Shown here: positions 32,736 through 44,700 of the stretch, piece by piece
Layout of the letters: each line of letters opens with the position of its first letter
Position numbering within the stretch: the first letter of the stretch is position 1
Notes under the pieces: generated by a model
The model's database searches: none
Seen by the model: the letters and a program-made list of their open reading frames with translations, nothing else
What the model was told of the DNA's origin: nothing
Translations under genes and position numbers: made by a program
Assembly: GCA_029168955.1 (NCBI GenBank)
Contig: JAPDOI010000435.1
Coordinates: 186,001 to 250,000 of the forward strand
DNA from: Aplectana chamaeleonis
Taxonomy: Eukaryota > Nematoda > Chromadorea > Rhabditida > Cosmocercidae
Length of the DNA: 64,000 nucleotides
Reading direction: 5' to 3'

Positions 32736-35700
32736 CTGAAAATCAAACTCCTCACTCTCTATGTACGACTTTCGATGGATCTCTACAATAGAATAGTTGG
32801 TGCAAGCAATGGTCACGTACACCTTTCAAACAGAGTATGACACATGGTTTATTTGGCTAGCGTTTTGGCATCTTAGCCTTTTCGGAGCATGCAATACTCG
32901 GAGCGTTTGAGAACCGCCACCAGTTCTCACCAGTCATCTACCACTCTTTCATAGAATGTTGATGCAACCGTCAAGCAACATGAAAAACAGTAACGGCACA
33001 AACTTCACATGCAGAGAAGCCTCAAATACCATTTTGGCACGAAACTTGAATTCAATTTTACAGCCTGTTCAGACTGAATATTCTTTACGAATGAAGGTTT
33101 TTCATGCGCCCTTTCGACATTTTCGTTCACTAGAGAGGCCAAGCTACACAAAATCATGGAAAAATAAGGCACGGATTTCCGCGCGTACGATGCCTTTAAA
33201 AGCACAGTCCAACTTCAAAGGTCCGGTCACCGCCTATAGCGACCCTGCCAAGCGCGAAATCTTAAAGGCAGTGTGGTCACGATAAATTTCCCTTCCGATA
33301 TCGCCACGGTTTACGAATGGTCTGGTGCCCTACATAGCAAGGCATGCTTAAAAAGGACACGAAAGACACGTTTTTGAGCCAAAACAGGCCCTCCCTTGAT
33401 TACGTTGATTTTTGAGCGTGGAGGAATTGATGGCTAGAAGGATGATACCTATCAGTGGAATGATGCGATCAGCTCACTTATCAGCACTTCCTTGACTTGA
33501 TCATTCCTGTAATCTGAGTCTTCATTTGTTCATATCGAGGGGCGGATCTGGAGCACGGGGCGGCTCTGGTACACCAAAACGCTTGTTTGCAGCCGTTATT
33601 TTGCCGCTCTTGTCTAGTTTTCTGCCGTTCTTTCGACACTGGAAGCCTAGGATCCTTCTCGCCTATCATTTCACTGAGGAAAGTCAACGAGGATGATCAT
33701 CGTGAACGCTGCCTTTAATTCGCTCTAATAAGCCAGAAAAGCTAGATAAAAGTAGACCAGCCCCATTGAAAGAAAAAATTGGTAACGCCCACTGCAAGGT
33801 TTCCGAACTCAATAGGGAAGAGACGCGCGAATGATTTTATTCAAAACCTATGTTCTTCGATTTGTTTTCGGCCTGGCTTTATATTGTGGCCTGCTTCAGA
33901 ACGATGGCTGCGAATAACGAGAAAACACAGGCTCGAGACAACTCGTCCGCGAACTTCTAGCCGTTCAGAATCGAAATTTTCGAGGAGCCATAGCTCCGTT
34001 CGTATAGAGTTCTGAGCGATTCTGGAGACACCATTGTGATCAGCGTAAAATTTTCTCTAAGATAGGTAGAAAACCAAAAAATCGATCCTGAGGTTGGACT
34101 GTGCCTAAAAGGAGAAGTGCCCGTCCTCCTCGTTCGTCGTTAATACTCAATATTTGGTGCCTTAATGTGACCTCTGCGAATTTGTCTCCTTAATCAGTCG
34201 CATCAGCGGTCCCCTAAGACAGGTTGCTACCATATGTAAGTGGTCCACAGGTGCGCGGCTCACCCCCACCATTTGTCTACATCTGAGGGTGACCAGTTGT
34301 TCTCTTCGCCTCACCGTATAAAGTTCGTCTAGTTTTTCGTTACCTCTACCGCGTTTATTTTAATCGATCCTATTTCCACTGAATAAGGCAGTGTAGGATG
34401 ACGCTTGATTGAATAGTTTCCTCAAATTATCTGAACATTCCAGGTTCCAAAAAGGCGAAGACGCTGTAACGCTAGCCGTGTGATACTCTATGTAATCTAA
34501 ATCATACTAGATTCTAAAGCTGTACAAGCCGAAATCAAACATCTTCAATTATGCGTGTTGGAAGGCGTGCTGTTCACATACCGATGATTTTATTTTGAGC
34601 CACCCAGTTGGAGTCGAAAGCGCCCAGGAAACCTAATCGAGCAAGAGACTGAGGAGTCGAAAAAATGTAGTCTATCATTCCCTTGAAGTCCAACCTGGAA
34701 AACCAATGCAGTGTTAAAGACTCAGGTTGATGAATCAAACCTTGAATACTCACGTGTAATTCGTAAAGGGTACATTATTCAATTCAACAGCTGAGTCGAG
34801 ACGGAGCGAATGAGCAAAAACAGCCGGATCGCGGATACCGGAGGAAAATCGCTCCAAGCAGGTGTCGTCCCGAAACCCTTTCAAATCCATATGCGACCGT
34901 GATATTTGTCCTCGAGACAGGAACTCGAACACTCCTGTAACCACCAAAACTAAGAAAAAATCTAGGTCTTCTCAAAAAAGAACAATCCTGAAAAAAGCAA
35001 TAAAATATAAAGTTTGAAAATGCGCAAACCATAGCATGTTATGCCTAAAAATCCTAATCATTAGAATGCAGGATTACGGCCGAAAAGTGAAAAAAACTTC
35101 ACTTCTGAATAGATGTTCCATTCAAAGCTCTTCCTTAGCGTAATGCCACTGGTAATGGTTCACACAGATCGTTCAATTGATAAGGAATGTAAAGAGTGCT
35201 CTCAAAGTTCGACTAGGTTGGAGTGAGGAGCAGAGCGGCCGTTCACGGTCAAATACAAGGTGGTTGGTAGAGTTCGCGTAATAACTTTAGTCTGCCGAAT
35301 GGACGGGGCTGCGACGGTAGATCAGCTCGCGCGAATCGAAACCCCATTCTCCAGTGAGGCTGCCAACCCCGCACGGCCAGCCGCCTGGTTCATGCGTCAG
35401 ACAAAATCGAAAACGGAAACCATTAAGTACATATGTTCAAAACGTTGGCCGACGTTATTCATATGTATTGCGTGAAGCTGTCTTTAAATCGTCACGAAAA
35501 ACAGTTGTTCATGGCCAGTTAGAATACATTAATAATGGTTACTCAGTATCCATGGACGGATGAGGAAGTTGTCTCAAAGGAGCCGGTCGAAAACACACAC
35601 AATCATCTATAGTGGAGTCCACCAAAAGTGTCTCATTAACTTATCAATAAGAAGCGGCCGGCTGGAGATCAATATGCATGAATCCCATACCAGCACGCTC

Positions 35701-38700
35701 GATACCGATTGAGCGAGAGCGGTTGTGCTGCAACGAGTTTCATGTTCATTGATTTCCAATCGACCGCTTCTCATTGATAAGTAAATGAGACACTCTTGGT
35801 GGACTCCACTATATATCGGCTGAGTTCAGCTTGAGGTGAATACCAGAAGTGAAAATCAATCACAGAGACGCTGCATGCGAGAAACATACTATTTTGTGGT
35901 AGAAGCGGAGGCAAAGGGATGACCACATCTGTTTTCTTTCCTAAAAAACTTTGAAATTGACACTGCCACTTATCAAAAAGGGCATCTTATTGTTAGAGAA
36001 ATTCGAGCTGCCGTAAAAGTATGTATTCAGATATGATCTAACAAAACAGTGAGCCAGCCCATGTAGCGAGACCCACAAATCAATTGTATCACACCTAAAA
36101 ATTGCTCTCCATAGACCGTTTTGGACCTGCTAGAAAATTTGAACTTGGTTTTTTTGGGTCCCAGTTTGGGTAGAGGTCAGAGCACGTTGAAGCAACGCGA
36201 AAAGCACCAAAACAGAATCTCGAAAAAATACTTGTAATTTTTTTATCGCAATTCTGAACATGAACATTTTTCAAGAACACCACCTAGTGTAGCGCTCTTC
36301 AACTTGCATCTGCGTCTATGAAATTTTGGGTAAGTTCTCAGATACGGACAGTCATGTTCTAAATATTGTTTTCGTGCCCAAAACTGTACCTACGTGCCCT
36401 CAGGGCAAGAAAACAGGCCCCGCCCACAAAGTGAAGCGCTTTTCGGCTTCAAGCTGCGTCAATGTGTTGCTTTCGGCGGAGGGGGGGGATCGGTCCAAAT
36501 TTGACTTGTATCACACCTCGCGCAGTAGCCTGAGTGGATGACCAATATCAAAGCTAGCTGTTCGAGAAAACAGGAGAATTTTCAAGGGCTCAGGAAGTTC
36601 CGCGCGAGTACACGGAGTCGGTTCGAAATTATCGTTTCGTCTAGGAATTTCAAAGGAAACAAAGTTCGTCCATCCCAGGCTTTTGAAATTCGAATTTCCC
36701 AGGAAATTTTTCATTTTTTTTTCATTTCATTTATTACGCTGTATAAGACAAGCGTTAGATAAAAAGCTACAATAATTGTGTAAAACTAACCCAATCGTAC
36801 ACATCTAGAGAGGCAAGAACTTCGTAACAGCCATACGTTTGAACGAACCGTTTGTAAGGACGTTTGGTGAGGCGATGTACTTTGGGTTTAAATAGATTAA
36901 GCATGCCCTGCATGTAAACATATGCCTCCTAAAATTGGTTCTAGGTAGTGAGAATGAGAGAAAAAATAGGAGAAAAAAAAGAAAAATAATTTTTTGTGAA
37001 TTCGGAATGTGTGTACAACAACAAGAATGCACACTTTCGTTTACATTTTCTAAACCTTCACTTTTTGCCATTAGAACCGCACAACTCCCGATTTCTCATT
37101 TGGGTCAAAACTACTGATGACGCTATCCTCCCAACACTTCCCCTTGACCAACGAGCATGTTCACATAGATGCAAGGCTCAATGGCTTCATGTGCATTTCT
37201 ATGCGAATACGATTTTCGGTTCAACTTCACGAAATGTGAGACCTATATGGGTGTGATGAATACAAAAGGTTTTAAAAACAAAAAGCGAATTTCTCGCCGC
37301 ATCGCGCGGACAAAATGCGACTTTGGAAGCTCTTGATAATGACCCTCACTCCATCGAAGCGTTTACTCATTGCGCGCTTCTGGTGATGCATTGGATAAAG
37401 GTTTTGGCACAGAAAGCAAATACGCATTCTTGTCAATTGAACTTGAAATTGCAGAGGCAGTTGCTGCTCAGTAACTAGAATGCAAGGCAACACTTGAGTA
37501 ATGAGCCTAACAAAAGTTAGGGTTCCGGAGAGACAGTTATTGTTGTTGATGAAATTCTATAGAAATACTTCGATTGATAGCGTCATAAAACGGTGGTTCA
37601 TTTCGTTTCTGACTTGAATCTTGAGTGCCCCACCCCCCGTCTAGGATAGTCCCGAAATGTGTTCACACATCTGCTACACAAAATCGGTTCATTTTTGACC
37701 ATGTATTGACAAAGCCACGAAATTTGAAAAAAATACGCTACCACTATTATCTACGAATTACTGCTAAGAAAAAAATGAACAACTTTTTTGAGGGGGTTCA
37801 TCTACAGGTGCGCTGACTAAATTTTTAGTCACCTCTTTCAAAACATAATTTTGTGGCAAAACTAGCACTGCGACGCAAAATACACGACAAGGGGGAACGA
37901 GACTGAAAAAGTAGCATGTGAAAGGTGGACAGCGAACGATAGGTCCGGGATCCTTCCAATGATGCAGGAACGCATTCCGACTGAAAAAGGTAGCAGAAAA
38001 TTGAAATGATGACAATGCATTTTCGGGTGAACTCGCCAACATTTCGGTTTACCTGTTCGTACATACGCTCGCCCGGGATAAGTGCATGAGAAAATCTTAT
38101 GGATTTAACTTGTGGAAAATTGGCTTTACATAATCGTAAAAGTGCGATAAACACAGTAGGAAAATGCGCATTAAGTGGCTCCAGATTGAAAACAAAACCC
38201 TCCCCCAAGTCTCGCTAGCACAATGGAGGATTCAAAACCTCAAAGTTTCGGCACAATATACAACGCGCTACATAACCATACGATCTATAGTTGTACAATT
38301 TCGAAAAAAATGTCGAATGAACAAAAATTGATAATTTTTCGTTCGGAACAATTTCGAACGAATGAAATTTGAAAAAAAATCGTTAGAAGAAATTTCGAAC
38401 GAACGAAAACGAACGGAAAAAAATTCAAAAAATCTTTCGAAAATTTCGTTCGTGTACAACTATAATACGAACCCAACCAAAAATGTCATTTCTAAGAAAG
38501 CTAATTCTCTAGCCCTATCACTAATAATTTTCGAATTCTACGCCTGAAGTAAGGGCTTAGTACAAGCTTCCGTTTCCTCAATTCAACACCCACTAATCTA
38601 GGATAGCTTTTTTTAGTTTCAGATAGTTTCAGAACCATACGAAAACACTTAAGAAAAAACTTTCTATTGAAAAACAAAAAGTTCATCATTGAAGTTTGAA

Positions 38701-41700
38701 TGTGTATTAGTTCTCCTCCATAATTGGCAAGTTCTGACTGTCACCGGGACATATCCGTGATGGGGCAGCCCACAAGGGAAGGATCATTACAAGCGTTTCT
38801 AGGATCAATTTTCGATGTAGAATTCAAAGTTCTACAATGCAGCTGCGAAACGTTTTTCTAACCGGAGTTGAGCTTTTTTATATAGATTTCTATAGAAAAA
38901 TAGCATTACACCTGCCTTAACCTACAGAAATCTTACGAAAAATCGAAAACAGATCTCATATTCGTGCAAACGTTGGATGCTGGATTGGGTGCACACCTGC
39001 GTTGGATGTCCAGGAGTCCCGTCGGAACTGCTCCTCTTGGTCGACTCACGGAGTTCATTTAAAGACCATACTGCTATCGATAACGCCTTGATCCAGGGAA
39101 AACGTGTCAGAGTGATGAACATCCAACCGGGAACAACTTCACAAACTCAACCTCTTGACGTGTACTTCTTCTAGCCATTTATGCAGGGTTATGCAGGATT
39201 GCGACTGGGCGCAACGGGGGTCGTAAAAATGTTAAACAGAAAAACAGAATTTCTTCTCTACTGTGGCTTTAAAAAAGTTTGCTAGATCTCTTTCAAAGTT
39301 ATGCGCGAGAATATGTCAAGCTTACCACAAGTATGAATTGTTTCCAACTTTATCACTCAAAGAAAGCTAAAGGAATTTCTCATCTCGGATGGGGATCGTA
39401 AAATTTTTTGGAAATTTTCGCAAAATTTTGGTAAACAGAGGGGGGTAGTAGCTCAGCCGAAAATTGGCGCAACGACCAGCTCAACCCTGCACTCAAGTCT
39501 ATGTTTAAGCGCATCACTTCTCACATCATGGCACAGGATTTTCCCTTGTCAGTGTTTGTGACCAGATGTTATACCAATCTGCCTCGACTGCCGTTTTCAA
39601 CCCCACTGTTGTAGAAACCTGCCGCTCATTAGCGTTTACCTTGGCGACCGTAATGCCTCAATTATTCTCCGAAGTACTGAGGTCAGGAGTAAAAAGGAAG
39701 CACCCGGCACGATACCGGATTTGAATGGGTCGCTGTCGCGGCTGTCCGTCGCAGTGCAGTGCACTGCGACGGGTGTCGGCGACAGCGACCCAGCCAAATC
39801 CGCTATCGTGCCGGGTGTTTCTTGGCCCTGAGCGACAGCGACGTAGCAGTGCTCTGCCACCGCGACAGGCCTGTCGTGGGGTATAACAATGGCCTCACGT
39901 GAATCAGCTCACGCGAGCACTGGCATTGCCTTGCCGGAAGTCATGGCTGTGTCGACTGGTAGATCCCACAGGGGTAGAGGATGCAATGTCCAGTGTCCTA
40001 GTAGTCGAGTGAGTCCGCCTTGGTATTTGCAAAGACCGAACTCAAATTTTAGAGTTGTGCAAAAAACACCCCGCATCCTTGCACACCATTCACAAGAACT
40101 GCTGCATATAAAGTAGACGATGTCCTTCCGAGACTAACGCAAGTAGTACTTGGAGTTGTTTAGACCGTCTTTCTATCCTAGACGGTATAGATGGCTCCGA
40201 ATTCCGCTAGAGTGATTTCTGGGAGGATAGTGTCAACCTCATATGCAGCAGTTCTCGTGCAGGAATGATACTGAGGCAGGGCGCTTTTCGCGAAAACTCC
40301 AACATTGAAATTGGCGTTCTTAAATACTAAGGTGGACTCAGTTGACAATCGGAAGGTTCCACAATTGCTAATAATTTGGGGAATAACCCTCCAAAACAAC
40401 TGAAAAAAAAACTGAAGAGGCTGAAATTTTACAAATGGCATAACACCAATCGAGTTCTCATAGCTGACATCCTACAATGTCGCTTTTAAATAAAAAACTC
40501 GATTCTGTTGAAGATGCACGCAAAGAAAATCGTCAAAAAATACTCAACTTTGAAGGCTCACAATGATTATACGATTTTTTTTTGAAAAATTCTCGAAGTG
40601 GAAACCTGGCTCGATTGGCCACCAACTATTGGCGCTTAACGAAAAAACAGCAGAAAATCACAATTTGATCCATCTTAATTCTTAGGCGAACAGCCTCATA
40701 TGTATGTCTTGGCACTTACGGCGCTATTCATACTCCTCAACGCCAGCGCGTGACGAGCGGGCGTGGTGTCAAGTCACTCATTTTCAAGCGCCACGCCCGC
40801 GCGTGACGCGCTGGCGCTGAGCAGTACGAATAGCATGTTACGTAAAGATACCTCTAGTCGCCGTCGCGCGGCGCGGCTGGCGCGGCGAGGTATGATGGAG
40901 CGCGCTTGTCACACCACGCACACATACACACACACCGCTAGTCGCATAGTGGTGAGACCAATGCTGGCAGAGCTTTGATTCATATCGCATACCGTTTTTC
41001 TAGGATACATTTTTAGCCAAAATGCTGACAATGGATCCATTATTAGAGATAATTTTCAGTTGTAGTGGAAAGCGACCACGCCAACAACTGCTGAACTAAC
41101 AGCACCTGAGTATTTCGTTAATGATGACAACTTGCTCATTCACAGGGAATTTCACGGATTTACGCTTCTTTCCTCAACACGTGTTCAATGATGTATTCAA
41201 CATTAACTTCTAAATGTATCGAAATATTATATAGGCTCGCAACAAATCAGTAATTAACAACACATTCCTTCATGAGAAAGTTTGTTCATGAAGAATAGGA
41301 CGGTCCAGCTTCATCGTGTAGCGGGCTCTGTCTCATATCTCGAACTAAAGCATGTAGATCGTCAATATCAGTCCTTGGCTTATGTTTCTTCAGTTTTCCA
41401 CGATAAATGAAATGAAACACTTCATTTGACCAAGTTTTTTGAGTGATTTGAGCAGTGTGAGACTTACGCTTGCTATGTAATGCAATTTTTGATAACCCAG
41501 TTCTCTGTCGGCTTCCAAGTCAAAATCGCAAACTTCTACAGTACTGTCCTGCTGAACTAGGTCACCATAGGTCTCAATGCTTACAGAAAATGCCCGTTCT
41601 ATTATCTAAGCACGTGCAGAACCAAGAGTAGGGGCACACGTCGCAGAGGCGACAGTGAACGTTGCTCTGGAAAAAAAAATCGACGGTTTTTGAATCTTCA

Positions 41701-44700
41701 AATTCTATGTTCTGAATATACCATCACATTGCAAGAGCATCTTCCCTGCCACTTAACGATGTAAGATTTATCTGATTCTGCCGACTCAACGTTCCACTGA
41801 TTGCTTCCAATATGGACAATTAATTACTGTATCTATTAGTTATGAGGATTCAGTTCATACCAAATGAATTCGCAATTGTTTAAATTTTTTAATCTCTAGT
41901 TTCGAGACAATCTTGTTTTTGACTATCGAAACACATTCCACGGTGTTCATGAGCAGCATTGTTTCCGATACGAGGACAAGTTACGATTGGTGTATAGCAA
42001 TGGTTGGCCCTTATTTATGGAAGAAGTGCCTACATGTAGGCAGTTTTCAGTTCAAATCGCGGCTCAACAATGGAGCCGGTTCGTTTGCGTTCGTAGACCC
42101 TAAACAGTCTGGCACTCTGAATCAAATTATGACGAGAAACATAACCGTTTAACTTGTTCCTCACTCCTCTGTTTGTTTCATCACCAAGCGACTAGCGGTG
42201 TGTGGATGTGACAAGCGCGCCCCATCACACCGCGCCGCGCCAGCCGCGCCGCGCGACGGCGACTAGAGGTATCTTTACGTAACATGTACAAATAGCGCCT
42301 AACCCCGCCATAGTAGATTTGAGAAGAACTCTTTGGCGGAATATCTTATTTTATCTATACTAGTTTCAAAGCTGATCTGACTACAAAGAGGAAAAAAATG
42401 GACAGTCCTAAGACTGAACAATAAAATTGAAGAACGCGAGGAACATGAGGAATCAGCTGATGAATAACCAATGAGAAGTGATCGCAAGCAGCAAGAGTTA
42501 GGGACGAAAAAAACTCGTAAAACCATACCTGAATCAGGAAGAGAATTCAGATCACCACATATCAACACTGGCGTCTGTTGAGGGGTTATCCGGAACTGTT
42601 CAGCCACCTGAAAACTTTTCCCTCATAAACAGTAACTTTAAACTGATTCTAACGCAAGGAACGTACATCTTCCAGAAGTTTCAACAACTCATGCGCAAGC
42701 ATCATGGTTTGAACGAGTTTGACGTCACAAAGCTCAGGATCCCAATGTATATGCGCGGTACACACAACGAGCGGGGAACCCACAACATTGTCAGTCGCCG
42801 CCATAGTCATCCGCCCTAAAAAGGTTGCTTTCGAGGTTAACTTTCGGATGAAATAGATCGTTAACGTAAACTACACTACGCTTTCAACTATTGAACTTGT
42901 CCATGCTAAGATAAATGTGTTGAGCATCAACTCACTATTATTATAAACGTTCTCCTTTATCCGGAGAACAGCACATAGAGCGATGTTATCCCTCGGCATT
43001 ACACGGTTTAGCATGTGCTCAGATGTGGACGCCTTCTTCACAACAACCTGTGTGAACTCAATCAGGTGTTCCCTCTCCATCTCAAACCTGAGCAATAGAA
43101 TACGATAAAAACTAGATTAGAAACTGAGGTCTCCCCTTCCCCGAAAAAGGCAACGGCAACAGTCTAAACCTACTTTTCTGACTTCCAAAATATAGCACAT
43201 CCATCGACGTATTTCCGGTCTTCCTCATTCATGGTCTTGGCACGAGACTTCGGAGAAAAAATACCTGTATATCCTAACGCTTTCAATTCTGGTTGAAACA
43301 ACAGACGAAATTGCTCGGTTTCGACCTCCTGAAACAAAAAACCAATGAACTCGCATGAAAAAAGGTCAGCAAAACGCAATATGCAGGATGTGCCTCTTGA
43401 AACAATGACTTAAGAGCTTTTCAAAACCATGAGAAATTCTGAAGATTTTTAATAAATAAATTTGTGCTGTTGACTTGATAGCGCGTACTTTGAAGCAATC
43501 TCTGCTAGCAAGGGAATCCTTATACAATCGGCATGGATCCCGCTGATACTTTGAGTTCCCCATTGTTGGTTGGCGCAAACTTAGAGTTATTTGGAGTGGT
43601 CGACACAAATCTGATGTCCGTTTATCCATTTTTGACAGCTTACGGTAAATTACGGTGGGTATACGGTAGTTCGGTCAAAGTCTCAGATTTGTCTCAAAGT
43701 TTCTATGAGGGAGGGGGGGGTTATTTGGAGGTGAATTTCGATGTAAATTTGTCGATTCTCGAATTATTAAGGTAGGTTTTGTCCCCTAAAAGGCATGTTA
43801 CCTACCGTAACCTACAGTAAACCTTGAAATTTCGACGAGGGGACCCAAGATTCGTGTTCAGCACCCCAGGTTACCCCGACATACATGTTTTTAGCAAAAG
43901 CCGGAAAAAAAATTGAAAACACCCTAAAATTCCATGGCCTGCCTTCCGGTACCTTGCAGCAAAGCTTAAAAACGCTCATAACTTCTTTCAGAGTGGGTCT
44001 AGGGACCTGCGATGGGCATATTAGAACTTTTCGTCCGAAAATGGTTCTAGAAAAATGCATTTCATTTGGAATGGTTACTATGACTTATAGTGGTTCCCTT
44101 GTGAGGTACACTCCTATTTTATCGAACTGCGGCAGGTTACGATAGATAATGTCAATTAGACTCCGGCAAACCCCCAGTGACCTGTGGTTTTCGATTACTA
44201 CAAGAAGCGGAGCGGTGAGCCTCGGTGAAATATAACTAGTGATAAAGAGGTTCCGACGGAAAAGCTACCGCTCCGCACTGTGATAATCGGAAAAGGGCTT
44301 TCTTGGAAGGAACCAGAGTTTATCTGCGGTAACCTAGCGATACCTGCCGTATTCTCAAGAAAACCAGGAACGAACCACATATCCGGGTTCGGCATCCAAA
44401 AAAACCCAAACTTTGAGCATAAGATACCCATTTTTTCCTCGAGTACGAAAAGTTGAACAAGACGGTGCACTAGCAAGCAAGACGTAATTTGGTTCGCATA
44501 TAATGATAAAACAGCGCGGAAGACGTAATTTTCAGGAAAATATAAAAGTTTCTGAAAATTCATGGAAAACCCTTATGATTCAATAATGAAGAGTTGTTTT
44601 TGAATCTGTTTCGCTAACTATAAGGTTGTGTTGAGCTGGAAAATGATAATCAACATGCAATTCACAAATTATGGAAGATTTAAAAAAGTGTAAAAAAGTC

